DNA from: Daejeonella lutea
GTDB lineage: Bacteria; Bacteroidota; Bacteroidia; Sphingobacteriales; Sphingobacteriaceae
Reading direction: 5' to 3'
Assembly: GCF_900168015.1 (NCBI RefSeq)
Contig: NZ_FUYR01000002.1
Coordinates: 186,001 to 250,000, forward strand
DNA: 64,000 nucleotides
Made by a program: the position numbers and the translations under genes. How positions within the stretch are numbered: position 1 is the first letter of the stretch; each line of letters begins with the position of its first letter. Under the pieces are notes generated by a model that was not told the DNA's origin, made no database searches, and saw nothing but the letters and a program-made list of their open reading frames with translations. Below, piece by piece: positions 41,705-50,664 of the stretch.

Positions 41705-42166
41705 TTAAACCTCAATCTGATACCCTAAAAACTCACTATCCGCATCTTGCTTGACAAATCCCATACTCTCATATAAACTTTGCGCGGTGTAGTTATCAAC
41801 TGCGGTCTGCAATTCAACCAGTGACACCCCGTCTGATTTAGCGTAGTTAAGGGCAGCTTTTATGAGACTATTTCCAACGCTCTTTTTGCGATGGCCTTCC
41901 TCTACATACAGGTCGTTCAATACCCAGATTTTGATTGCCCGGCCAGATGAAAATTTCGGATAAAGCTGGGTAAAGCCTATTGGGATTTCGGCACCCTCCT
42001 CTCCTTCAAAAGCCAGAAAAATTACTGACTCGTCGTTCCTTAACCTGTCGGCTATGAAAGATTCAGCAAGCTTCATGTCTGACGGTTTTTTGTAGAAGAT
42101 GCGGTATTTGTTGAACAGGTCGGTCACCAGGTGCCGATCTGGGAAAGTGATGCGCTTGATTTCCAT
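41705..42166 (-). CDS. GNAT-family N-acetyltransferase
   Basis: 153 residues, start ATG 42166. The acetyl-CoA loop is HRKKSVGNSLIKAALNYAK, preceded by IKIWVLNDLYVEEG and followed by NYTAQSLYESMGF, the standard GNAT order. Substrate unknown. Confidence 0.9.
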   Translation of the reverse strand: MEIKRITFPDRHLVTDLFNKYRIFYKKPSDMKLAESFIADRLRNDESVIFLAFEGEEGAEIPIGFTQLYPKFSSGRAIKIWVLNDLYVEEGHRKKSVGNSLIKAALNYAKSDGVSLVELQTAVDNYTAQSLYESMGFVKQDADSEFLGYQIEV

Positions 42167-42265
42167 AGTAATTTATTGTTAATATAAATTGGGGCTGATT
42201 GGTACCGCGGTTTTCACCAAGATACGATTTGAATGGCAGATCAGACCAGGGATTATGACCCTATC

Positions 42266-42481
42266 CTAATCCTCCAGTTCCGAACATGCCAGCCCAAGTG
42301 ATGCCAGCAATGCGGCGATCTGGGCAGGTGAAGGTTTAATACCTACAATCCTCAGCACTTTATCGCAGTCGTCCAGATCAACGCTGACTTGTTTAATATT
42401 CGTAAAACTGGTTAGAAGAGAGTGTACTCTGCTGACATCGGATTGTTCGGAAACGTTGGTTTTAAATACTAGTACTTCCAT
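42266..42481 (-). CDS. Small HMA-like ferredoxin-fold protein
   Basis: 71 residues. MEVLVFKTNV...SDVSRVHSLLTSFTNIKQVSVDLDDCDKVLRIVG has the beta-alpha-beta spacing of heavy-metal-associated domains, but the CxxC metal site is replaced (SEQSD). It is therefore unlikely to bind copper in the usual way. The 97-bp repeat array lies just downstream. Confidence 0.6.
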   Translation of the reverse strand: MEVLVFKTNVSEQSDVSRVHSLLTSFTNIKQVSVDLDDCDKVLRIVGIKPSPAQIAALLASLGLACSELED

Positions 42482-42496
42482 AATTAGGATTGGATT

Positions 42497-42845
42497 AGGA
42501 TTTTAGGATGCTGGGCGGGGAGTGAGTTAGGATGCATGGGATGATAGGATGCATAAGATGAGAGCGAAATTGGAATAGGATTCATAGGATCATAGGATTT
42601 TAGGATGCTGGGCGGAGACTGAGTTAGGATGCATGGGATGATAGGATGCATAAGATGTGAGCGAAATTGGAATAGGATTCATAGGATCATAGGATTTTAG
42701 GATGCTGGGCGGAGACTGAGTTAGGATGCATAGGATGATAGGATGCATAAGATGCGAGCGAAATTGGAATAGGATTCATAGGATCATAGGATTTTAGGAT
42801 GCTGGGCGGAGACTGAATTAGGATGCATAGGATGATAGGATGAGC
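42497..42845. repeat. 97-bp tandem repeat, about 3.6 copies
   Basis: Units begin AGGATTTTAGGATGCTGGGC at 42497, 42594, 42691 and 42788, exactly 97 bp apart, with only a few substitutions. The unit is itself built of AGGAT(T/G) words. The fourth, partial copy runs into and encodes the C-terminus of the gene at 42784-43152. Confidence 0.92.
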
Positions 42846-43152
42846 AACGCCAATTCTGCATTTTCTCTTTAAACTGTTCGCGTTCCTCAGGAGTCATACG
42901 TTTAACTCGTTCTTCCATTCTCCGGCGTTTCCAGGAAGATCCCATTCGGCCCCCTCCTTTGCCAAAACCAAAAAGGATCTTGGAAAGGATAAATATTCCC
43001 ATGGCCTGCCAAAAAGTTATGGTCTTAACGCCCAGGATCTCCGGCAGAAGATTGTTCCATAATATCATTACGACATAGCTTACCAGTGACAGGAAAGCAA
43101 TTGCAATAAGGGGAAAGAACACAAACCGTCCTTTGTAGAATATCTTTTTCAT
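42784..43152 (-). CDS. Small membrane protein downstream of the ECF sigma factor
   Basis: About 122 residues from ATG 43152; upstream ATGs at 43185 and 43173 overlap the sigma gene. Two transmembrane segments (FFPLIAIAFLSLVSYVVMILW and FWQAMGIFILSKILFGF) are followed by a basic, charged tail (KRRRMEERVKRMTPEEREQFKEKM). Such proteins commonly follow ECF sigma factors in Bacteroidota and may act on them. The last about 20 residues (CSSYHPMHPNSVSAQHPKIL) are encoded by the 97-bp repeat, so the original stop has been replaced. Confidence 0.75.
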   Translation of the reverse strand: MKKIFYKGRFVFFPLIAIAFLSLVSYVVMILWNNLLPEILGVKTITFWQAMGIFILSKILFGFGKGGGRMGSSWKRRRMEERVKRMTPEEREQFKEKMQNWRCSSYHPMHPNSVSAQHPKIL

Positions 43153-43162
43153 ATTATTAATT

Positions 43163-43717
43163 TTAGTATTCATTAATTTCTTCATATAGCTGCTTTAAGC
43201 GCTTGCGCAGATGCAGCACTGCATATCGTTTTCGTGTTATGAGTGTCTGGATATTCTCCCCTGTTGAATCTGCGATTTGCTGAAAGGGGATACTATCCAG
43301 TTCGTGCGACACAAAGACCTGCCGCTGCTCCTGCGGAAGTTCTTCCAGAGCACGGAATAATTGCTCCCAAAACATGTTGCGGATGTATTCCGTTTCTGGA
43401 GTTTTTGCTTCGGTCAGCAGCATTGCTCTGAAGTCGGGAGCATCTTCATCATCAGTATCGGCGAGGCTATCTTCAAATAATGATTCTGTCTTCTTGCGAT
43501 GTTTGTCGATGATCCTGTTGCGCGCTACCCGGTACAGCCAGGCGCCGGTTTGCTCAATTGGTTCAGAATTCACAATTGCAGTTAGCTGGTACCATACATC
43601 CTGCATGATATCTTCCGCATCCTCATCACTCTTAACCCTGCTCCGGATAAAGCCCATCAAGCCTTTACCATACGATCTTATCGTTTGTAAAATACGCTGG
43701 TTCTTCTCTTTGGGCAT
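43163..43717 (-). CDS. ECF-type RNA polymerase sigma factor
   Basis: 184 residues from ATG 43717 (a TTG at 43732 is less likely). Region 2 reads IRSRVKSDEDAEDIMQDVWYQLT...GAWLYRVARNRIIDKHRKK. Region 4 reads LEELPQEQRQVFVSHELDSIPFQQIADSTGENIQTLITRKRYAVLHLRKRL. It directs polymerase to a small regulon. The gene for a membrane protein follows at once, possibly an anti-sigma-like partner. Confidence 0.93.
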   Translation of the reverse strand: MPKEKNQRILQTIRSYGKGLMGFIRSRVKSDEDAEDIMQDVWYQLTAIVNSEPIEQTGAWLYRVARNRIIDKHRKKTESLFEDSLADTDDEDAPDFRAMLLTEAKTPETEYIRNMFWEQLFRALEELPQEQRQVFVSHELDSIPFQQIADSTGENIQTLITRKRYAVLHLRKRLKQLYEEINEY

Positions 43718-43818
43718 TACGACTGTCGTCAAAGTAAACGGGGTTTTTATAGTAGACGACTTTACGCCCTTAACATTTCAATTTATTTTAAATTTTATTG
43801 GAGGCGGTTGAAGACCTC

Positions 43819-43905
43819 AACAGTTGAGAGTTGAGAGTGGAGAGTGGAGGGTGGAAGGTTGAGAGTGGAGAGTGGAAGGTGGAAAATGGCAGGTGGAGAG
43901 TTGGG
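43819..43905. repeat. GTTGAGAGTGGAGA word array
   Basis: Direct words GTTGAGAGT/GTGGAGAGT. The opposite-strand words AACTCTCAACTCTCAAC lie at 44053-44085, so the two arrays could pair over about 150 bp. Confidence 0.85.
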
Positions 43906-43950
43906 CGTCAGGTTTCATACCTCATACCTCCGGCTTCAGACATTACCAAT

Positions 43951-43979
43951 AAAAAAGGGCTCCTCCCCAGGAACCCTTT
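43951..43979 (-). terminator. Rho-independent terminator for the gene at 44088-44618
   Basis: On the minus strand AAAGGGTTCCT-GGGG-AGGAGCCCTTT is followed by further Ts, a perfect intrinsic terminator. Confidence 0.88.
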
Positions 43980-44052
43980 AAACTAAACCTATTAACCTAT
44001 GAAAATTCCTCAATAATGTTTTTTGTCTCTTTCGCTGTGCATCTCCGCCCAG

Positions 44053-44085
<33 letters not shown>

Positions 44086-44087
44086 TA

Positions 44088-44618
44088 TCAAGGTTGTGTA
44101 ACCGTATAAACTACCGGTATCACATTCGCACCAGTCGTCTTGCCAGCATAAGCACCATTAGCACCGATCAGGTAAGAAACGTTGAATTTATTTGTTGAGT
44201 TAGAGCCATTCCAAGAAGATGAAGTTGCTGTAACTATTGTTGCTGCTGTACCACCTGATGCTGGTAATGTTACTCCTGATCCGTAAGTAATACCAGCTGT
44301 ATTACCAGCGTTTGTTGTTCCGATTGCAGAGGTCAGGGTTACAGAACCCGGAGTCAATGCTGCCGATCCGGTAACTGCTCCAGCGATCGCTTTTACTACA
44401 AATCCTTTCGAACTTACAACGCTGATGTGGTCATTTGCTAAAGCAGTGATACCATTGGTATATTTTGCTTCGGTATCAAAGTTTACTGTAAGAGCAGCGG
44501 GCTGCGTTACTGAGAATGAAAGAACATCAGATAAGGTGATGTTTAAGTTGGCTGTTTGTGCAAATGACGCCGAGCTGATTAAAGTAACGAATGCTATTAG
44601 TGCGAATATCTTTTTCAT
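44088..44618 (-). CDS. Secreted beta-rich surface protein
   Basis: 176 residues. Signal peptide MKKIFALIAFVTLISSASFAQ, then a Ser/Thr/Gly/Ala-rich sequence with few charges (VTLTSAIGTTNAGNTAGITYGSG...) ending IPVVYTVTQP. The composition fits a DUF4402-like or pilin/fimbrial-type beta sandwich. It is a single gene with its own terminator. Exact family uncertain. Confidence 0.65.
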   Translation of the reverse strand: MKKIFALIAFVTLISSASFAQTANLNITLSDVLSFSVTQPAALTVNFDTEAKYTNGITALANDHISVVSSKGFVVKAIAGAVTGSAALTPGSVTLTSAIGTTNAGNTAGITYGSGVTLPASGGTAATIVTATSSSWNGSNSTNKFNVSYLIGANGAYAGKTTGANVIPVVYTVTQP

Positions 44619-44792
44619 GTCTTTTTTTTATTTGTTGTGTTTTCCGGTTTCGGTATTTGAATATAGATAGACAAAGGAGAGTCCAAAACGGAAAACACGC
44701 CAGAAATAGCCTAAAACGACGTTTTTATGGGGAATGCCAGAAAAATTATTGGGATAGAATTCCCCATTTGGGGAAGGGGATACTCAAATTAG

Positions 44793-44985
44793 TTGAGAGT
44801 TGAGAGTGGAGAGTGGAGAGTTGACAGTTGACGGTTGACGGTTGACAGTGGAGAGTTGACAGTGGAGAGTTGAAAGTGGGGAGTTGAGAGTTGAAGGTTG
44901 AGAGTTGAAGGTTGACAGTTGACGGTTGACGGTTGACAGTGGAGAGTTGACAGTGGAAAGTGGAGAGTTGAAAGTGGAGGGTGCT
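44793..44985. repeat. GTTGACAGT/GTGGAGAGT word array
   Basis: About 190 bp of nine-base words (GTTGAGAGT, GTGGAGAGT, GTTGACGGT). It lies between the secreted-protein gene and the CBM9-like gene. Confidence 0.9.
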
Positions 44986-45013
44986 TCAGACTTCCGACTT
45001 CAAAGCTCCGACC

Positions 45014-46009
45014 TCATATCCCCTTTCTCGAAAAAGTAATCTTTGGAAAACATTCAGGGACGTGGGAATCCCAGACGCCATGCGAGCTCCATGCCCAGCC
45101 GCCGGAATCTTTTGCAGGTGCAGCTTCTTTATAGGGGTTGAAGCGGGTGAAGTCGATACGCCACACGTCATTATTTTTTGGAGGGATCGGACGCTGATCG
45201 CCTTTGGCCAGCCACTCCATTCCTTTCCAGGGAAATGCCAGCTCTACGGTCCATTTCCGGTCGCGGTCCTTGTGATCGTTTAAGGTACCGTCGACAAACA
45301 CCCCGCTTTGCATACCCGGGAATTTAAAGTCCCACGAGCCATAGCGCAAACCACGAGGGTGGTTCTTGAGTCCTACGCCATTGAAATTTCGGACTAGCGG
45401 ATTTGCAAGACTTAAATTAGGGATAGCGCCAAATCCATTTTTCTCATAAGCGTCTTTCCACATAAAAAAGGCTTCGTATCTGGTATTTAAGGCATTGATC
45501 TCAAATTCATAATAGGCGTCTTTTAGTGCGATAAATACTTCGGCGTCGTTCTCACGGTAGATCAGATCATTATGGTTTTTAAAAGTTCCTTGTGTAAAAG
45601 GCTCTTCCATCCAAAATGCGATGTAAAGATTCTGATCATCCCAGCAAACGGCGGCGCGGGTATCGTAAAGTGTCTCGCCTCCTGAGATCAGGTCTACAAA
45701 ACGGGGCGAGCGCTCAATCTTCTGCCAGACTTCTTCATCCAGCTTTCCGTCGATGACTGGTGCTTTTGAAATATGCCGGGCGGTATATTTTTTTATTGAC
45801 TTCTCATCGCAGGGGAACTGCCACTTCGTTGTGTCGGCATGAATAAATGGTTTGCTACTGTTTACCACAGCCTCGTCCAGGACGCCAGTGTGACCTTTGC
45901 CTGATGTGCGAATGGCCTTCTCCATCCTGTTACCTAAACTGGTGTGGTACAATAATATTAAACCTGTAGCAAGTACTGCCAGATTGACTAATCGTTTATT
46001 ATTTCTCAT
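45014..46009 (-). CDS. CBM9-like carbohydrate-binding protein
   Basis: 331 residues from ATG 46009 (a longer frame reaches 46060), chosen because it gives a membrane/signal segment (LVNLAVLATGLILLYH). The body ISKAPVIDGKLDEEVWQKIERSPRFVDL...LYIAFWMEEPFT...ENDAEVFIAL...WTVELAFPWKGM is the family 9 carbohydrate-binding-module-like fold found in many Bacteroidota periplasmic proteins. Glycan target unknown. Confidence 0.85.
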   Translation of the reverse strand: MRNNKRLVNLAVLATGLILLYHTSLGNRMEKAIRTSGKGHTGVLDEAVVNSSKPFIHADTTKWQFPCDEKSIKKYTARHISKAPVIDGKLDEEVWQKIERSPRFVDLISGGETLYDTRAAVCWDDQNLYIAFWMEEPFTQGTFKNHNDLIYRENDAEVFIALKDAYYEFEINALNTRYEAFFMWKDAYEKNGFGAIPNLSLANPLVRNFNGVGLKNHPRGLRYGSWDFKFPGMQSGVFVDGTLNDHKDRDRKWTVELAFPWKGMEWLAKGDQRPIPPKNNDVWRIDFTRFNPYKEAAPAKDSGGWAWSSHGVWDSHVPECFPKITFSRKGI

Positions 46010-46081
46010 GCCGGGAATATCTACCGAAAAATATACATTATCCCGCAATTTAAGAAACAACTGATCAGTCGGTGGGTACGC

Positions 46082-46165
46082 TTGTCATTGTCAACTGTCA
46101 ACTGTCAACTGTCAACTTGTTTACGTTTGCCCACTTTCAACCTGCCTGCCGGCAGGCAGGCTTTC
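46082..46165. repeat. TGTCAACTGTCAAC array plus CCTGCCTGCCGGCAGGCAGG hairpin
   Basis: Reverse-strand form of the GTTGACAGT words, then the palindrome CCTGCCTGCCGGCAGGCAGG (about 46141-46160). Confidence 0.8.
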
Positions 46166-46174
46166 AACTCACCA

Positions 46175-47881
46175 CTAAGTCGAAAGGTCGTTAGCCTTTG
46201 TTGTGATCTCCCCGATCACTTTATCAAGCTGCACCGCTGACTGTTCGAGATAAGGCATCAACTCCTTGAACTCTGATTCAGAAGTACGCAAGATTTCGAT
46301 AATCCCGAGGATGCTGGCCAGGGGGGCCCTGACGAGATGCGCATGGATCCAGGCAATTTCTTCCAGACGCTTGTTCCTTTCCTCAATTGCTTTGATGTGG
46401 TTGATGGTATCAGTTATTTCATGAGAATTTATCACAATGCCTTCTACTGATGGTTCATCCATGAGGTTTGTCCCGACGGTTTCCATCCAAATATATTTGT
46501 CTTTACCAACCCTGAACCGGTATGGGCTTGATTTTACGCGCTTTACCTTACGCAGCAAGTCAAATTCCTGTCTCAATTTTTCGCGGTCATCTTCATGGAC
46601 AAACTGGAATGCATTCTCCCCGATTACCGCTGTGTCGAGAATAGACTTTGCCGCCGAAGAAATTAATTTATAATTGCCATCAAAATCAATGATGTTAATA
46701 AGATCCGATCCCTCCTTAACAAGCGCTTTATAACGCTGCTCGCTCAATTTCAACTGTTCTTCAAAAACAATTTTTTCGGTAACATCCTTGCCTGCAATGC
46801 AAATCCCTATTATTTCCCTGCTTGCATTCTGGACGGGATACAGGCAGTAATTGATCCAGCGTTTCCCGTCATGCTGATCCATGGTTTTGTACTCGAGGCT
46901 TTCTCCTGAAACTACACGAGGTATGATTCCCCTGAAGAAATCGATCCGGTCGGGACTGACGTAATCCAGCAAATTTGCACCGCTTACCAGCTCGCTTCTT
47001 TTAGTGCCGGAAAAAATGTGGTCACGGGCTACATTATTAAATGTTTGGATGTTCAGATTTAGATCGGTTATCACAAAACCTTCAATGGCGCTGTCGAATA
47101 CCGCTCTTAGAATTGCCTCTGACTTTTTGATCTTCTCCTGGTCTTCCAGGCGTTGAGTAATTTCATGGTAATTAGCCACAATGCCTTGTACCGCGTCTTC
47201 ATGGAATAGGTTGGCAATCGTTCCTTCGACCCTCACAAATACCCCATCCTTGCGCCTGATGCGATTTACCATGGGCAGGGCCTTGCCGGGATTGGCCAGG
47301 AGTTCTTTGTGAATTGCCGGGAGCAGCTTAAAATCGTCCGGGTGAATAAAGCGGGTACCGGGTGCATTTACCACTTCTTCGGAGGTATACCCGGTGGCCT
47401 TCAGAAAAGCCGGACTTGCATATACTACTCTATCTTCGATATCGGTAACTGTGATAATATCCTGGGAATGTTCGATCAGGGCTTCACAGCGCCGCTGAAT
47501 CTGGTTGATTTTATCTTCGTGATCTTTCTTTTCCGTGATATCCAAAGCCTGCACCACCCGGGATGGTGATCCATTATATTCTATTGGATGTGCAGAAATC
47601 TGTACCCAAATCTCGCGGCCGTCTTTTGTAAGATGCCTGACATCACCGCTGTAAATATCTCCGTGACTAAGCCCGGACGTGACATCACTTAGTTCCTGAT
47701 ATCCATCGATCGAACGGAGATCGTAGAGGGTCTTGGTAAGGAATTCCTCCTCGGTATATCCATATAGTTCAGTAGCGGCTGGATTCACCCGTTCAATTTT
47801 CAAAGTTTGACTGTTGAAAATGAACCTTGGTATAGGATTATTTAAAAAGAGGCTTTCAAACCATGGACTGTTTTCATCCAT
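46175..47881 (-). CDS. Multi-PAS sensor protein with a lone HisKA-like domain
   Basis: 568 residues from ATG 47881. The longer open frame to 48154 only translates intergenic repeats. Four PAS/PAC units can be followed (starting near SPWFESLFLNNPIPRF, RCEALIEHSQDIITV, ILRAVFDSAIEGFVI and RYKALVKEGSDLINI). The C-terminus IAWIHAHLVRAPLASILGIIEIL resembles a dimerisation/His domain, but no ATP-binding domain follows. It may be phosphorylated in trans or be a decayed kinase. Confidence 0.85.
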   Translation of the reverse strand: MDENSPWFESLFLNNPIPRFIFNSQTLKIERVNPAATELYGYTEEEFLTKTLYDLRSIDGYQELSDVTSGLSHGDIYSGDVRHLTKDGREIWVQISAHPIEYNGSPSRVVQALDITEKKDHEDKINQIQRRCEALIEHSQDIITVTDIEDRVVYASPAFLKATGYTSEEVVNAPGTRFIHPDDFKLLPAIHKELLANPGKALPMVNRIRRKDGVFVRVEGTIANLFHEDAVQGIVANYHEITQRLEDQEKIKKSEAILRAVFDSAIEGFVITDLNLNIQTFNNVARDHIFSGTKRSELVSGANLLDYVSPDRIDFFRGIIPRVVSGESLEYKTMDQHDGKRWINYCLYPVQNASREIIGICIAGKDVTEKIVFEEQLKLSEQRYKALVKEGSDLINIIDFDGNYKLISSAAKSILDTAVIGENAFQFVHEDDREKLRQEFDLLRKVKRVKSSPYRFRVGKDKYIWMETVGTNLMDEPSVEGIVINSHEITDTINHIKAIEERNKRLEEIAWIHAHLVRAPLASILGIIEILRTSESEFKELMPYLEQSAVQLDKVIGEITTKANDLST

Positions 47882-47929
47882 AATGTAAATGTTATGCTTT
47901 CGTAGGTATACAATAATACTAAATTGGGA

Positions 47930-48275
47930 TGAGATATGAGCTAGGAGATGCGAGATGCGAGAAATGAGATGTGAGAAATGAGATGTGAGATGTGAGATGT
48001 GAGAAATGAGCAGGATGGAGCCAAGAATCAAGAGCCAAGAACCAAGACCTGGGGCTTGGAGCGGGAAATTATGCCCAGGTATGATATTGGTAAAAAGCTT
48101 GAAAAGCATCAGGAGCCAAGAATCAAGAGCCAAGAACCAAGAGCCAAGAACCAAGACCTGGGGCTCTTGACAAAAAAATGGAACCTTGGATAATTGGTTG
48201 TGTAGCCGTTAATATTGCTTAGACCGTCTGATTACCAACCACCAGTCTTGATACTTGATACTTGATACTTGATTC
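47930..48275. repeat. GAGATGTGAGAAAT, CCAAGAATCAAGAG and ACTTGAT word arrays
   Basis: Three different repeat-word types stand in a row: GAGATGTGAGA (47935-48010), AGCCAAGAATCAAGAGCCAA (48018-48165) and ACTTGATACTTGAT (48248-48275). No gene. Confidence 0.85.
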
Positions 48276-48281
48276 TTCTTC

Positions 48282-49052
48282 CTACATCAGTTCCGGTCGA
48301 TACTCAAAATGCATCGTATCATAATGGTACCATTTACCGCCCCAAACGAAACCATGTTTTTCAAAGATCTTCACAAGTTTTAGCGGAATGTTATTGTTGT
48401 ATCCAAGAACTGCATCCTCATTTTTGCATTTGCAGTCCCATTGCCAGTAGTGGGTAAACTTGGTGTTGATGTCCATAGTCATGCCGAAACTATGCATGCT
48501 TAGCCGGTCGGTGCCTGCAATTTTGCGCCAGTTGAAGGTACCGGCGATCTTTGCTACATAGGGTGCGAATTCAGGATACTCATCAAGTTCTTTGGAAATC
48601 TTTTCAAATTGCTTGTCAGCACCAAACAAGGTACTCACCTTTATCTTTTGCCCGACCAGCTTAGGGCACCAAACAATCTCGCGTAGATTTTCCCGCACTT
48701 TATCGGGCGATTCGCCATACAACTTCATGAAAAAGGGCTCCACACGAATTCGTCCCGGATCATAGTTTACCGGTAAAGGTATCTTGGCTGTACGCTTGCG
48801 GTACGTATCGTGAAACATGTCTTCCAGGTCAGGCTCATCCAGTAATTGCTGGTACGACTTGTTTTTGATACCATCATCCCATTTCATGCGGGTTCCGTCG
48901 GTAAAAACGATGTGGTTATCCTCAAACCCTGAGATGCGTTCTTTGTAATGTTTGATCAGCTTTTTTGCGTTCGCTGGAATTTTTTCCGCGGATGCCAGCT
49001 GATTAGTCATGATTGACACGGTACAAAGGATCAGGGTAATGAGTTTTTTCAT
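48282..49052 (-). CDS. M15-family D-alanyl-D-alanine carboxypeptidase
   Basis: 256 residues. Signal peptide MKKLITLILCTVSIMTNQLASA. The zinc site is visible as LSMHSFGMTMDINTKF (His and Asp) and WYHYDTMHFEYRPEL (His in HFE), the VanY/M15 arrangement. It probably trims peptidoglycan stem peptides in the periplasm. Confidence 0.88.
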   Translation of the reverse strand: MKKLITLILCTVSIMTNQLASAEKIPANAKKLIKHYKERISGFEDNHIVFTDGTRMKWDDGIKNKSYQQLLDEPDLEDMFHDTYRKRTAKIPLPVNYDPGRIRVEPFFMKLYGESPDKVRENLREIVWCPKLVGQKIKVSTLFGADKQFEKISKELDEYPEFAPYVAKIAGTFNWRKIAGTDRLSMHSFGMTMDINTKFTHYWQWDCKCKNEDAVLGYNNNIPLKLVKIFEKHGFVWGGKWYHYDTMHFEYRPELM

Positions 49053-49206
49053 TGCTGAAGGATGTTGCTTGGATAATGTGATTATAAATATAGAAATGAT
49101 TGCTGCTTTGGAGTCATGACAATGAGAATTTTACGTTGGATTAATTCGTTGTACGTCAATCATACACATCCTTCTTATATCCCCTTCATTGGTTACCTTG
49201 CCCGCC

Positions 49207-49364
<158 letters not shown>

Positions 49365-49365
<1 letters not shown>

Positions 49366-50090
49366 TAACCCAGTACTTCCTCCAACACTTCATGCGCTTT
49401 CACTTGCCCAAACCCTTCGACATGCAGTTGGTAGTAGGTCAGGATTTTTTCAAGGAGGGCTTTACGTTCAGCTGGGGAGATCTGCAGGCTTTGAAGATTA
49501 TCAAAATTACAGTTGAGGATATTGATCCAGATTGCTGTGAGGGGTGGTTCGATGATATAAGAATGCGGCGGCTGGGTTTTGGAGTAATGGCCGTCTTTAA
49601 GGTCGAACCATGCGCTTGGAGATGCGAGAGTTTTATCGGGGTAAAACCCAAGGAATCGCGTTAAGCGCAATAAAAAGTATAAGTGAAAATTAGCCAGACC
49701 AGCGTTTAGGCTGTCGAGGATCTCTATAGCATGAAAGAGGAATTCAAAAAGAATTTCGTCGGGTTCATGCTGACGGAGCGATTTATAGAGAACCTCGTTA
49801 AGGAACATGGTGATCGAGCTCTTAATAATATCATAGGGTATGCTCTGGAATACCGGTTGATGCCTGAGTTCTGAGACCCGCTGGATAGTTCCCGTAGTTT
49901 TATGATAAACAATCATCTCCAGCAGGTGGAGAGGTTGCAGGCTATTTAGTCTGATCTTCGCTTTCGGCTTCTTAACTCCATTGATGAGGTAGGATTGCAA
50001 GCCAAATTTTTCCGTAAAGATCTGGACCACCACACTTGTTTCGGAGTAGTCAGTCACCTTAAAAACAATACCTCGGGTTTTATAGAGCAT
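49365..50090 (-). CDS. recO: DNA repair protein RecO
   Basis: 241 residues. Begins MLYKTRGIVFKVTDYSETSVVVQIFTEKFG, the typical N-terminal OB-fold of RecO, with the helical domain after residue 80 (LNEVLYKSLRQHEPDEILFEFLFHAIEIL). No four-cysteine zinc cluster is seen. RecO loads RecA with RecR/RecF in recombinational repair. The start overlaps the dgkA stop by 11 bp. Confidence 0.92.
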
Positions 50091-50436
50091 GGAGAATTTT
50101 TGGAAGAAGAATCAAAATACCCGTTACTAAAGCAAACAAACCTGTTAGCAGCACTACTGCAGCGCTGATATCCTTCACGATACCGGCTTTAGGGTTATAA
50201 TCAGGAGAAACCAAATCAACAAGAGTTTCGATCGCAGTATTTGCGAGTTCGCTCACCAGCACCAGCGTTATGGCCAATGCTATCCACAGCCACTCCGCAG
50301 TGCTAAGACCCAGATAGTACGACACAGCGATAACACACAGTGCAGAAAACACTTCTACCTTGAAGTTGAGCTGGGTACGGAAAGAGTATGCGATTCCCTG
50401 CCATGCGAAGTAAAAGCCTTTGATAAATTTGCTCAT
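50080..50436 (-). CDS. dgkA: Diacylglycerol/undecaprenol kinase family protein
   Basis: 118 residues with three membrane helices. The conserved catalytic motif is [33 protein letters not shown]-like (about residues 63-94). Family members phosphorylate diacylglycerol or undecaprenol at the inner membrane. It is translationally coupled to recO downstream. Confidence 0.92.
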   Translation of the reverse strand: [118 protein letters not shown]

Positions 50437-50635
50437 TAGGATCGGGTGTTAGGGATTAGGGATTATGGGGTGGCTCTTATTCTACCTGTCCCCGGCTCTT
50501 GATTCTTTATAGATTCTTTCTTTTTACAGTTTTTGCTGAATGATATTTAGATCGCGTTGTTACGCTTTGTGGGAGTCTCGATTCTTGGTTCTTGATTCCT
50601 GGCTCTTTTACTCCCGTCCAAATTAAGAATTTTCG

Positions 50636-50643
50636 TACTTTTG
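50636..50643 (+). promoter_or_regulatory. -7 promoter element of the MMPL exporter gene
   Basis: TACTTTTG matches TAnnTTTG and lies 21 bp before the ATG at 50665. Confidence 0.5.
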
Positions 50644-50664
50644 CGGTCATCTAATCCCCAAAAC

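Noticed and set aside
47882-48154. N-terminal extension of the PAS protein (HISHLTSHFSHL...)
   Set aside because: These 91 residues are the translation of intergenic GAGATGTGAGA and CAAGAATCAAG arrays; the ATG at 47881 begins normal protein sequence.
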